Shown here one piece after another: positions 7,786-16,575 of a stretch of DNA of 64,000 nt. A program made the translations under genes and the position numbers. The stretch covers positions 15,532-79,531 of the forward strand of contig CAZMPJ010000009.1 in the NCBI GenBank assembly GCA_964568455.1. The letters are read 5' to 3'. A model generated the notes under the pieces. It saw only the letters and a list, made by a program, of their open reading frames with translations. It was not told where the DNA came from and made no database searches. The DNA is from CAZMPJ01 sp964568455 (GTDB lineage Bacteria; Margulisbacteria; WOR-1; O2-12-FULL-45-9). Positions within the stretch are counted from its first letter, which is position 1. Every line of letters starts with the position of its first letter.

Positions 7786-8853
7786 ATGTTTAAGTTTGAA
7801 GTCCTCAAAAAATCAAAAAAGACCAAAGCTAGAGTAGGGCGTATAACAACTGATCGCGGCATAATTAATACTCCAGTCTTTATGCCGGTTGGCACTCAAG
7901 CCACAGTAAAAACCATGACTCCCCATAGTTTAAAAGAAATCGGTGCGGAAATTATCCTTTCTAATACTTATCATCTCTTACTTCGTCCTGGCCCAGAATT
8001 AATCAAAGAAGCTGGTGGATTGCATAAGTTTATGAATTGGGATCGACCAGTTTTAACTGATTCTGGTGGTTTCCAAGTCTACTCTTTAGCTCATATGAGA
8101 AAAGTTACTGATAAAGGTGTTGAATTTACTTCGCACATTGACGGCAAAAAGCATTTTTTAACTCCAGAGAGTGTCCTGGATATCCAGGCTGCCTACGGCA
8201 GTGATATTTCTATGGTCTTAGACGAATGTGTTGAATTGCCGAGTGATAGGAAGATTGTTGAAAGGGCGGTTAAGAGGACGACAGAATGGGCTAAGAGATC
8301 CAAATTAAAAATTAAAAATGAAAAATTAAAAACTAATGTATTATTCGGAATTGTACAGGGGGGATGTTATAAAGATTTGAGAAAACGATCGGCAGAGGAG
8401 ATTGCGGAAATTGGATTTTCAGGTAATGCCATTGGTGGATTGTCGGTGGGGGAGAGCCAACAAGAAATGTTTGATATGTTAGAAGTTGTAAATGAAGTTT
8501 TACCAGAAGATAAACCTCGGTATTTAATGGGGGTGGGGTTTCCAGATGATATAAGAGGGGCGGTGGAAAGAGGTTGTGACATGTTTGATTGTGTTCTACC
8601 TACTCGCTTGGCTCGTCATGGCACATTTTTAACTGATGAAGGCAAGATTAGTATTAGACAAAAGCGGTTTGAAAGAGATTTTACTCCGCTTGACCCAACT
8701 TGTGATTGTTATACTTGCAAAAATTTTTCCAAAGCCTATATCCGGCATATATTTTGGGCGCGGGAGATTTTGGCGATGCAGCTTTTAACCCACCACAACC
8801 TGCGTTATTACATGCGTGTGATGGCAAAGATCAGGAATGAAATACTTAGCTGA
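7786..8853 (+). CDS. tgt: Queuine/preQ1 tRNA-ribosyltransferase
   Basis: A 355-aa tRNA-guanine transglycosylase that exchanges G34 for preQ1 in GUN anticodons. Visible hallmarks are MPVGTQATVKTM, LTDSGGFQVYSL (active-site aspartate region), GGLSVGE, and the zinc site CDCYTCKNFSKAYIRH near the C-terminus. Together with queA it forms part of the queuosine pathway. Translation probably starts on a leaderless mRNA from the TATAAT immediately upstream. Its 3' end overlaps endoQ by 17 bp, so the two are translationally coupled. Confidence 0.97.
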   Translation: MFKFEVLKKSKKTKARVGRITTDRGIINTPVFMPVGTQATVKTMTPHSLKEIGAEIILSNTYHLLLRPGPELIKEAGGLHKFMNWDRPVLTDSGGFQVYSLAHMRKVTDKGVEFTSHIDGKKHFLTPESVLDIQAAYGSDISMVLDECVELPSDRKIVERAVKRTTEWAKRSKLKIKNEKLKTNVLFGIVQGGCYKDLRKRSAEEIAEIGFSGNAIGGLSVGESQQEMFDMLEVVNEVLPEDKPRYLMGVGFPDDIRGAVERGCDMFDCVLPTRLARHGTFLTDEGKISIRQKRFERDFTPLDPTCDCYTCKNFSKAYIRHIFWAREILAMQLLTHHNLRYYMRVMAKIRNEILS

Positions 8854-10018
8854 TCTTCACATTCATAGCAAACACAGTAGAGCCACCTCAAAAAGCATGG
8901 ACCTCGATGGCATTGCTAAGTGGGCCAAGATTAAGGGTATTGATGTTGTAGCAACAGGTGATTTTACTTTTCCCGCTTGGTTTGAAGAGTTAAAGGCAAA
9001 ATTAAAACCAGCTGAACCTGGTTTTTACGAATATAACGGGGTTCGCTTTGTAGTTAATGTTGAAATCAGCTCGATTTATAAAAAAGGTGACAAGACCCGC
9101 AAGATCCACAATTTAGTTTTTGCTCCTTCACTTAAAATTGCCGGAAAAATTAGGGATGAGTTGGATAAAATTGGCAATATTAAATCAGACGGCCGGCCCA
9201 TATTAAAATTAGATGCGGAAAGATTAGCTGAAATTGCTTTTAACATTTCTGAAGATGCTGTAATTATCCCAGCGCATGCTTGGACCCCTTGGTTTTCTAT
9301 CTTTGGCTCCAAATCAGGCTTTGATTCTATTTCCGAAGCTTTTGGCCAATATGCTGATAAGATTTTTGCCCTTGAAACTGGATTATCGTCAGATCCAGCT
9401 ATGAATTGGCGGCTGTCAAAATTAGATAAGATAGCTCTTATCTCCTGTTCAGACGCACATTCACCGCAAAAATTGGGTCGTGAAGTGTGTGTTTTTGATA
9501 CAGAGATGAATTATAAAGCTATGTTTGAAGCGATTAAAACTAAAGATAAATCAAAGTTCCTTTATACAGTTGAGTTTTTCCCTGAAGAAGGCAAATACCA
9601 TTATGATGGGCATAGAAAATGTAATGTTTCCTGGCATCCTAAGGAGACTAAGGCAAATAAAGAGATCTGTTCTGTTTGTGGCAAAAAAGTCACAGTAGGT
9701 GTTATGAGCAGAATAGATGATTTGGCTGATCGAGACGAAGGCGTTGTGCCGGAAAATGCCATTCCATTTAAAAGCATGATTCCTTTGCAAGAGATTATTG
9801 CTGAAGTAAGGAAAAAAGGAGTTAATACTAAAGGTGTTCAAACTGAATACTTTAAATTAATCGAATCATTTGGTACAGAGTTTAAAATTTTACTAGATAC
9901 ACCGATTGCTGATCTTCCCAAAGATATTGGGGTAGCAATTGAAAAAGTTAGAACTGGTAAGGTTAAGATTGAGCCTGGGTATGATGGCGAGTTTGGCAGG
10001 CTTGACATAGGCGGATAA
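8837..10018 (+). CDS. Endonuclease Q-like PHP-domain DNA repair nuclease
   Basis: A 393-aa protein with an N-terminal PHP metal-dependent phosphoesterase domain (ADLHIHSKHS at residues ~5-14, PAHAWTPWFSIFGSK, SCSDAHSP near 211) followed by a Cys-rich zinc-binding segment (KCNVSW and ICSVCGKKV) and a helical C-terminus. This order matches endonuclease Q, known in Thermococcales and some bacteria, which nicks 5' to deaminated bases. It overlaps tgt by 17 bp. The last residues are GEFGRLDIGG, whereas two remnants of the same gene end in GEFGKVGII. The difference arises because a perfect TTGACA promoter of the next operon begins inside the last codons. A 3' copy of this gene occurs at 14620-15189. 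Confidence 0.85.
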   Translation: MKYLADLHIHSKHSRATSKSMDLDGIAKWAKIKGIDVVATGDFTFPAWFEELKAKLKPAEPGFYEYNGVRFVVNVEISSIYKKGDKTRKIHNLVFAPSLKIAGKIRDELDKIGNIKSDGRPILKLDAERLAEIAFNISEDAVIIPAHAWTPWFSIFGSKSGFDSISEAFGQYADKIFALETGLSSDPAMNWRLSKLDKIALISCSDAHSPQKLGREVCVFDTEMNYKAMFEAIKTKDKSKFLYTVEFFPEEGKYHYDGHRKCNVSWHPKETKANKEICSVCGKKVTVGVMSRIDDLADRDEGVVPENAIPFKSMIPLQEIIAEVRKKGVNTKGVQTEYFKLIESFGTEFKILLDTPIADLPKDIGVAIEKVRTGKVKIEPGYDGEFGRLDIGG

Positions 10019-10029
10019 AAGTGTATAAT
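10002..10029 (+). promoter_or_regulatory. Consensus promoter for the abiE pair
   Basis: TTGACA (10002-10007), 16 bp, then TATAAT (10024-10029). The -35 lies inside the final codons of endoQ. Transcription would start near 10036, within the inverted repeat that follows. Confidence 0.8.
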
Positions 10030-10033
10030 TTGA

Positions 10034-10064
10034 CCTAAAGGTGACATTTTTTGTAACCTTTGGG
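10034..10064 (+). promoter_or_regulatory. Inverted repeat, probable AbiEi operator
   Basis: Arms 10034-10046 (CCTAAAGGTGACA) and 10052-10064 pair over 13 bp with two mismatches around a TTTTT loop, directly over the predicted transcription start. AbiEi antitoxins of characterised systems bind inverted repeats at their own promoter, so autoregulation fits. It could alternatively act as a weak terminator for endoQ, but no T-run follows. Confidence 0.55.
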
Positions 10065-10080
10065 GCATAAGTATATAAAT

Positions 10081-10665
10081 ATGAATAAATCAGACATTTT
10101 TAACATTCTTAAATCAGACAAAACCGTGTTTTCTTTTAAGGACATTTTATTAAACAGCGAAGAAGCTGATGAAGAGCAACTGCGGCGCCGGATTAGTTAT
10201 TATGTTAGGGAAGGGCAGCTTTATGGTATTCGCAGGGGGATTTATGCCAAAGATAAGAAGTATAATAAATTAGAATTGGCGACAAAAATATTAGTGCCGT
10301 CTTATGTTAGTTTTGAAACAGTTTTGGCTGAAGCAGGAATAACCTTTCAGCATTACAGTCAAATTTTTGTGGCATCTTATAAAAGCAGAGAGATTATTTG
10401 TGATGGCCAGGCTTATGTGTTTAAAAAAATTAAAGATGAAATATTAACTAATAATGTTGGCGTGGAAGATAAAAACAATTATTCTATTGCCACAAAAGAA
10501 AGGGCGTTTCTTGATGTGGCCTATTTAAATAAAGATTATCACTTTGATAATTTAAGGCCTTTGGATTGGGATTTGGTTTTTGATATTTTACCTATTTATA
10601 ATAATAAGCGCATGACAAAAACAGTAAATCGATATTATAAAGCGTTTAAGAAGGGCAAAGAGTAA
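10081..10665 (+). CDS. AbiEi-type antitoxin / transcriptional regulator
   Basis: A 194-aa protein with an N-terminal winged-helix segment (LRRRISYYVREGQLYGIRRG, about residues 34-53) and the AbiEi-like middle region (VPSYVSFETVLAEAG, YSIATKERAFLDVAYL). It matches the antitoxin half of AbiE type IV toxin-antitoxin systems, which represses its own operon and opposes the nucleotidyltransferase toxin encoded 4 bp downstream. ATG 10081 is chosen because the in-frame start at 10060 lies in the operator. The pair may act in phage defence by abortive infection. It sits in a cassette inserted at the endoQ 3' end. Confidence 0.85.
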   Translation: MNKSDIFNILKSDKTVFSFKDILLNSEEADEEQLRRRISYYVREGQLYGIRRGIYAKDKKYNKLELATKILVPSYVSFETVLAEAGITFQHYSQIFVASYKSREIICDGQAYVFKKIKDEILTNNVGVEDKNNYSIATKERAFLDVAYLNKDYHFDNLRPLDWDLVFDILPIYNNKRMTKTVNRYYKAFKKGKE

Positions 10666-10669
10666 TTTT

Positions 10670-11374
10670 ATGATATTAGATACGGCAATACACAAAAATA
10701 TGCTTTTGCGAATTTTAAAAGATATTTTTTCGGATGACAGTGTTGCGCCTTTTTTGGGTTTTAAGGGAGGGACTGCCGCCTATTTCTTTTATGGTCTTGA
10801 TCGCTTTTCCGTTGATCTTGATTTTGATTTGCTTGATAACGCTAAAGAAAAACATGTTTTTGAGCAAATCAAAAAAATATTATCTGTTTATGGGAAATTA
10901 AAAGAGGCGGAAGCAAAAAGATATAATTTGTTTTATTTGCTTTCTTATCAGGATAAAGTTGAAGGTGCCCGCAATATTAAGGTAGAAATTAACCGCCGGG
11001 ATTTTGGGTCTAAATATGAGGTCAAGTCCCATCTTGGCATTTCCATGAAAGTAATGGTTAAGGAAGACATGGCGGCGCATAAAATGGTGGCAATGTTGGA
11101 GAGGATTGGCAAGACCAATCGTGATATTTATGATGTTTGTTTTTTTCTTAAAAATAATTGGCCAATAAATAAGAAAATTATAGAACTGCGTACTAAGGTG
11201 TCTTTTAAACAATTTTTACAAAAATGTATTCATTCGCTTGAGAAAATCAGCGATCGCAGCATATTAGCCGGTATTGGTGAGTTGTTAAATGCTAAGCAAA
11301 AAGCCTGGGTCAAGTCAAAATTAAGAGCGGAGACTATTTTTTCGCTTAAATTGCTTTTAGATAATGAAAAATGA
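10670..11374 (+). CDS. AbiEii-type nucleotidyltransferase toxin
   Basis: A 234-aa protein with the DNA polymerase-beta-like nucleotidyltransferase signature of AbiEii: FKGGTAAYFFYGLDRFSVDL with DLDFDL (about residues 27-54), then KVMVKEDMAAHKMVAMLERI and RDIYDVCFFLK further on. Characterised AbiEii/MenT-type toxins transfer nucleotides to tRNA or bind GTP; the exact reaction here is unknown. It follows abiEi by 4 bp in one operon. Its last codons (NEK-stop) lie within the 41-bp repeat derived from the endoQ tail, so the insertion point supplied the stop codon. Confidence 0.87.
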   Translation: MILDTAIHKNMLLRILKDIFSDDSVAPFLGFKGGTAAYFFYGLDRFSVDLDFDLLDNAKEKHVFEQIKKILSVYGKLKEAEAKRYNLFYLLSYQDKVEGARNIKVEINRRDFGSKYEVKSHLGISMKVMVKEDMAAHKMVAMLERIGKTNRDIYDVCFFLKNNWPINKKIIELRTKVSFKQFLQKCIHSLEKISDRSILAGIGELLNAKQKAWVKSKLRAETIFSLKLLLDNEK

Positions 11375-11405
11375 TGGGGAGTTTGGGAAGGTGGGGATTA
11401 TTTAG
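11365..11405. repeat. 41-bp direct repeat (endoQ 3'-end remnant), copy 1
   Basis: Identical to 16535-16575. Read in the endoQ frame it encodes NDGEFGKVGII-stop, matching the YDGEFG C-terminus of endoQ. It is a displaced endoQ tail left to the right of the AbiE cassette. Confidence 0.85.
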
Positions 11406-13618
11406 CGCTTTAGGTCTATTTTAGGGCCAGGGATAGGCTCATAAACTTTATCTTGAGGGCTAGAAGGTCTTTCTTCTGGAAGAACAACCTCTGTAGTAGG
11501 CGAAACTTCTCTTATAAAGCATCCGCTAGGAGGCATTCCGCTCATCCCAGCATCAGGATGACAACCACGTTTTAAAATTCTTCTTTTGACTACTTTTTCT
11601 TGTGTTGCATTGCCCACAATTTCTAATGCCTCACCGGTGCTGCTTGTTTCACTTAATTTTTGAAGAGTTCTTAGATCGACAGTAATTTTTACTTGTTCCC
11701 CAATGTATTCATTCCAATGATCATAATTAATGTTTTCTATGCCAGCCTTAGCTTCTCGATTAACCCAAAGGATAAGTATTTTCTTTTCAAAACCGGCAGC
11801 TAATAAATTGGAGGCATTATCTTCAATGACTTGTAAATGAAAATCAATCTCCTCTGCTATTTTATTGCGCTCAGCCTCTGTTTTCGCTTCAATGTATTTA
11901 TCAAAAAGAACATTAAGTTGTAAATAGGCGTTTAGGATGTTTGTTTTAAGGGTGTCAACTTGGGTTGAATTATCTGTAGAAATGTTCATAATTGGAAAAT
12001 CGTAAAAAGCTTTGTCTTCGGATTTTATTTCTATCTTTGTTCCTTTTAAATGAGCTATTTGCATTTTATATGAAGTGATAAAGCTTGGATCATATTGAGC
12101 AGCTTCGTAGTAGACAACTAGTCTCTCCATGTAGCTAACCAACTCTTTAATTAATGCTTTGTATTTAGTACTATCTTTTTTTGCTTTTCCTAGTTTTATT
12201 TTAGTTGCAAGAACTTTGTCTCTTAATTCCAGCACTTTTTTAGCACGCTTGATTTCTGTTTGTTTTTGAGCATTAAAAGTTGCAGGGTCTTCTATTAATG
12301 ATAAAAGATATACACCTTCATAGAAATCGCCAACTACCTTAATACTTTGATCTTCATTTACTTTAATGATGGCTTTGCCAGTTCTATTTTGTAACATTTC
12401 GTTTGCTCTGTTGTGCAAATAGATTGTTAAATCTTTAGGAGAGTATTTTTTTAGTTTTGCTAGAGCAGTGATTTGTACTCCTAAAGTTAGTTTTAGCATT
12501 GGATCTTCGGTTTCTAGCCACTGTTTATATTGAGTTAGTATTAATTGAGCCTCTCCTTCGTAAAACATTTTTGCTGTATGATAGCTTTCAAGTTTTGCAT
12601 CAATTTGTTCTTTGATTTTTTCTCTCTTGTGTTGTAAGCCTGAAATTACTCCTTTGTTGGCAGTTAACATTGATTCAAGTATTACTTTTTGAGACTTAAG
12701 GTCAGCTAGAATTGCCTCTGCAGTAAGGATGTCTCCTTGGCTGTAAGCAAGCTGGGCTTCCATAAGCGCTTTTTCTGCTTTTTCATTGTAAGCTTCAATT
12801 TTATCAGTTGCTTTTTTTTGTAAGTCTAACATCTGTTGGGTGAGATTGTCATATTCAGCAATAAGCCCATCTACTTGGCTAGAAGTATTTTCATATTCTT
12901 TCTTGGTTTCTATAATTTCAGCCCGGTTAGTTTTGACCCTTTCTAATAAGGCAGGCTTTAGATTTTCTCTGAATGTTTTTCGAATATAACTATTACGATG
13001 ATTTAGATAATATTGACCGCCAATTACAACGACAAATTCATTATGTTTAATGTCTGAATCATTAATGAATTTTGCCCAAACTTTTTCAATATTTTCGTTT
13101 TTACCTGAAGCCAGATAGGCTTGATAGTAAACACTGTTTTTATTAATTATGTATGTGTCAGTTTTTTTGTCTTTTACCACTAATCCAAGATTGATATCCA
13201 TGTCTGATGCTTTTATTTTTTTCATTGCCAGTAGCTCATATAATCTAGGCATAGCGTAAGTGAAATAAAACAGTTGTTGAGCCCGGGCCTGTTTAGCTTG
13301 TTTTGATTGCTTTTTGATAAAGTTTAGGCCTGAACCTTTGTAATGAATTTCTGGCAGGCTTAATTTTGTGTGTTTGAGCAGCCACTTAGCAAACCTATAG
13401 GCTTTGTCTTTCTTTATAGTTCCTTCGGGCTTGAAATATCCTGCAAAAGCCTTGTTTATATCTGCGACCCTGTCAAAACTAGCCAAAGCAGGATGCCAGC
13501 CTTTTTCTTGTAGCTCTTTTGTTGTAAGAGGTTTAGCGCCAACGGGGTGAATTACTCCGTGTTTAAGATAACCAGATAGATCTCCCATATCATTTGGGTT
13601 TACTGTTAGTATATGCAT
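11402..13618 (-). pseudogene. Broken large coiled-coil protein, C-terminal part
   Basis: A 738-codon frame forming the downstream part of a gene whose upstream part is 13590-14619 in another frame. The region from about residue 205 to 360 is a long coiled coil (repeated Glu/Lys/Ala heptads, as in KKATDKIEAYNEKAEKAL). The rest is helical with no family I recognise. The C-terminus includes RGCHPDAGMSGMPPSGC, which looks like read-through of an inserted repeat. The stop overlaps the endoQ-derived tail (TTTAG), exactly as for the giant gene at 16572. There is no ribosome site before the first ATG at 13618. I consider it the 3' part of a decayed relative of the 959-aa protein. Confidence 0.65.
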
Positions 13619-14619
13619 AATCTGTTCCGGTAATTTCCCCTAAAATCTTTTTGGCTGTTTTTTGTGAGCCATCATCTATTTTGGCAATTACGTCTTTGCC
13701 GGAAATTGTAGTCTTGTCTCCCATCCATTTTTTAGCTACTTTTTTGGCGTCAGCCGCGATTATCTTATTGGTATGAGCATAAGTTTTAATTACATGAGCG
13801 CGGTATTCGGCACTGGCGCCATGAGAAACGCGATCAATGTGGCGCTCAAATGCTCTGTTTAAATCATCCCAGTTAATGGATTCATCGCCTTCGCTATTAA
13901 TAAACATGCCGCGCGTGCTGGCCCAGTTATAAAAAGCCCGACTTAGGCCCAGTGTTTCCGCTTCCTCACGCGAAATTTCGCCATCTTCCCACATTTCTTG
14001 ATAAACTTTGTATCCATCTCCACTTAACCCCATATCAGTAAATCTATGCCATTGATGATCAACTACTAAGTCAACCTCATCTACTGTGCCGTTTTCTGGG
14101 GTCTTAACTTCCAATTGATTGCCATCAAGTTCAATTAAATAGCCTTTATAGCCTTCTGATAAAATTTTGTAACTGCCATTATCCTGTCTTTCAACCAGCA
14201 TATAGCGGGTTTGTTCTGTGCCCTCAACTTCTTCCTTAAAACTAATGATGCGTTGGTTTTTAGGAAGATTTTTGGAGATGGCTAATTTTAATTTGGGATC
14301 GGAAAGCACATCAAAGTCATCATGTTTAAAAATAGTTCTATCTGTAGTGAGTAGAGCAGGATTTGTTTGAGCTGTTTGGATTGCAACTTGAGCTAAAACT
14401 TCTGGATCATCCAAATAAACCAATATTTCGCCGGATTGATAATTTTTGTCTCCTATTGAAATTGTTTCCGAGAAACTTGTTGAATGAGCATTTGCAATAG
14501 CATTTATTTCGCCAACAGTTAAATTTGATATGCTATCTACAAAACCTTGTTTTTTATCCTCTATTTCTGTTAACCTTGTTCTAATAGGATCAATGCGATC
14601 TTTGAATTCATCTTTGATT
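13590..14619 (-). pseudogene. Broken paralogue of the 959-aa protein, N-terminal part
   Basis: The frame is open from 14619 down to a TGA at 13590. It aligns with the N-terminal module of the protein at 35398-38277: KKQGFVDSIS vs KEQNFIDNIDSIS, VERQDNGSYKILSEGYKGY vs VERQDDGTYKVLSKGFEKY, and an EF-hand-like pair (DGEISREE, EGDESINWDD). The 5' end is lost: at about 14620 the frame runs into an antisense piece of endoQ, with no promoter or start region. At the 3' end, AAA-TGA lies next to the frame of the following part, so a +1 shift would join both halves. Truncation plus frameshift indicates a pseudogene. A programmed +1 shift at the UGA is possible but less likely. Confidence 0.75.
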
Positions 14620-15189
14620 TCCTGTTCAGACGCACATTCACCACAAAAATTAGGCCGTGAAGTATGTGTTTTTGATACAGAGATGAATTATAAGGCCATG
14701 TTTGAAGCAATTAAAACTAAAGATAAATCAAAGTTCCTCTATACGGTTGAGTTTTATCCGGAAGAGGGCAAATACCATTATGACGGCCATCGCAAATGTA
14801 ATGTTTCTTGGAAGCCTAAGCAAACTAAGGCAAATAAAGAAATTTGTTCTGTTTGCGGCAAGAAGGTTACGGTGGGGGTTATGAGTCGGGTGGATGATTT
14901 GGCTGATAGGGAAGAGGGCGTTGTGCCGCAAAATGCTATTCCCTTTAAAAGCATGATTCCTTTGCAAGAGATTATTGCTGAAGTAAGGAAAAGAGGAGTT
15001 AATACTAAAGGCGTTCAAGAAGAGTATTTTAAGTTGATTGGACAATTTGGTTCAGAATTCAAAATTTTACTGGATACACCGATTGCTGATCTGCCCGGCG
15101 ATATTGGGGGGGCGGTAGAAAAGGTTAGAGCTGGGAAGGTTAAGATTGAGCCGGGGTATGATGGGGAGTTTGGGGTGGTGGGAATTTAA
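14620..15189 (+). pseudogene. 3' fragment of a second endoQ gene
   Basis: From TCCTGTTCAGACGCACATTC onward this copies endoQ 9446-10018. It retains SCSDAHS and the zinc-binding and C-terminal part but lacks nearly all of the PHP domain. Protein identity is around 90%, while most nucleotide differences are in third positions, which suggests the parent copy evolved as a working gene before truncation. The C-terminus reads YDGEFGVVGI. An in-frame ATG at 14530 lies in antisense sequence of the broken paralogue and is not a credible start. The stop (15187-15189) overlaps the convergent ATPase stop. Confidence 0.85.
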
Positions 15190-16451
15190 TCTTGCTGCCA
15201 CTTCCAATAAGGGATAAATTTGATTTCATGGCCGTGAAAAGATTCTTGTTTTTCATAATCAAAAGTAATAACCAAAAGTTGTTCGCATTTTAATTCTTTG
15301 CCTGCTTCAATAAGGGCTTTTAATTCGCGAATTTTGATTTTTTCGTTGCCGATTTCGTAACAAGCTTGAACAAGGGATTCTATTTTGAGTCCTTTTTTTA
15401 AAACAAAGTCTACTTCTTTTTTGTTTCTGGTTTTGTAATAAAACAGGCTCTGGTTGGGATGGTATCCTTGGCGGAGCAGTTTGATAAACACGGCATTCTC
15501 AAAAAATTTGCCTATGTTGGAAGTAAATTGGAAGGCTTTTGCCGTGGCAAAGCCGTTATCCGCCAAATAAAGCTTTTTGGGGGAACGGATTTGTTCTTTT
15601 ACTTTTAATGAGTATCGGTTGAGGCTGAAGAACAAATAAGTTTCTTCCAGATAATAAAGATATTTTTGTATGGTGTTTGTGCTGTTGAAATTAAGTGATT
15701 TTCTTAAGCGATTAAAAGTATATTCCGAGCAAAAGTTTGATATTAGATAGAGGGCAAGTTCGTATATTTTTTGCGGAAATCTAATTTTGTATCTTCTTAC
15801 GATATCTTTTAGGAGTATTGCATCAAGCAGTGTTTCCAGATACATTTTTAGTTCTATATCTTTAGTCGTTATTTCCGGATATCCGCCGTTTTTAATATAA
15901 GAGCGCAATAGGTTTAACAACTCTCCTTTTTTTTCTGGAGAAAGGAAAGAATTTGATTCAATAACCATATTTTTTGCTCTTAAAAATTCTTGAAAACTAA
16001 AGGGTAGTATCTCAATGGGAATATACCTTCCGGTTAACGCGGTGGCCAATTCTTTGCTAAGGAGCTTGGCGTTAGAGCCGCTTATAACCAGGTTGTAGCC
16101 GCGGCGATGGAGCTTGTTGATAAAGTGCTCCCAGTTTTTAAGGTTTTGGATTTCATCAAAAAAGATCCACTTTGCCTTAGGATAAACTTCAAAAAGGCCC
16201 TGTACTATTTCGTCGTAGTTGGTGATTTTTAATAGGTTTTCATCTTCAAAATTGATATAAGCAAAATCCTTATCCTTAAGCAGTAAAAACGAAAAGACCG
16301 ATTTGCCGGATCGGCGCGGACCGGTAATGACTTTAATTAAATCGGATTTAACATGGGGTTTGGCAGAGAGGAGCTGGTCGCGAAAGATATACTCTTTGGC
16401 AAGTATTCTTTCTTTTTCCTGTTTATGTTGTTGAATTATGTTATTATTCAT
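15186..16451 (-). CDS. AAA ATPase with DUF4143 domain
   Basis: A 421-aa protein of the AAA_14/DUF4143 group. Walker A is GPRRSGKSVFSF (about residues 44-55) and Walker B is WIFFDEIQNL; ISGSNAKLL is the sensor region. The C-terminal half has the DUF4143 helical part and the nuclease-like motif YYKTRNKKEVDFVLKKG. The role of these common accessory ATPases is not established; a defence or mobile-cassette role is often suspected. ATG 16451 is chosen over GTG 16463, though neither has a ribosome site. A strong promoter lies at 16505-16533. The gene sits between two copies of the endoQ tail. Confidence 0.88.
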   Translation of the reverse strand: MNNNIIQQHKQEKERILAKEYIFRDQLLSAKPHVKSDLIKVITGPRRSGKSVFSFLLLKDKDFAYINFEDENLLKITNYDEIVQGLFEVYPKAKWIFFDEIQNLKNWEHFINKLHRRGYNLVISGSNAKLLSKELATALTGRYIPIEILPFSFQEFLRAKNMVIESNSFLSPEKKGELLNLLRSYIKNGGYPEITTKDIELKMYLETLLDAILLKDIVRRYKIRFPQKIYELALYLISNFCSEYTFNRLRKSLNFNSTNTIQKYLYYLEETYLFFSLNRYSLKVKEQIRSPKKLYLADNGFATAKAFQFTSNIGKFFENAVFIKLLRQGYHPNQSLFYYKTRNKKEVDFVLKKGLKIESLVQACYEIGNEKIKIRELKALIEAGKELKCEQLLVITFDYEKQESFHGHEIKFIPYWKWQQD

Positions 16452-16504
16452 ATTAAATAGCACAAAAAAACCATATATTGTTCAGTACACTGTATATAAT
16501 GCAC

Positions 16505-16533
16505 ATGATAGCATAATTATGGTTAAGCGTCAA
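16505..16533 (-). promoter_or_regulatory. Promoter of the DUF4143 ATPase
   Basis: On the minus strand: TTGACG (16533-16528), 17 bp, TATCAT (16510-16505). A CAGTACACTG palindrome sits just downstream and may be an operator. The -35 ends one base before the 41-bp endoQ-derived repeat, so it marks the cassette edge. Confidence 0.7.
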
Positions 16534-16534
16534 G

Positions 16535-16575
16535 TGAAAAATGATGGGGAGTTTGGGAAGGTGGGGATTATTTAG
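16535..16575. repeat. 41-bp direct repeat (endoQ 3'-end remnant), copy 2
   Basis: Identical to 11365-11405 and encodes the NDGEFGKVGII tail of endoQ. Its final TAG overlaps the stop codon (TTA on the plus strand) of the giant gene, probably the ancestral convergent endoQ/giant-gene junction. Confidence 0.85.

Noticed and set aside
10034..10064. Terminator of endoQ
   Set aside because: No T-run after the stem, and the repeat lies exactly over the start point of a consensus promoter; an operator fits better.
14530..15189. 219-codon frame starting at ATG 14530 as an intact gene
   Set aside because: The first ~30 codons are antisense to the broken paralogue; only 14620 onward is endoQ-like and the PHP domain is missing.
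15186..16451. Transposase or integrase behind the cassette insertions
   Set aside because: The protein is a Walker A/B AAA ATPase of the DUF4143 group with no recombinase motif; no recombinase is seen anywhere in the window.
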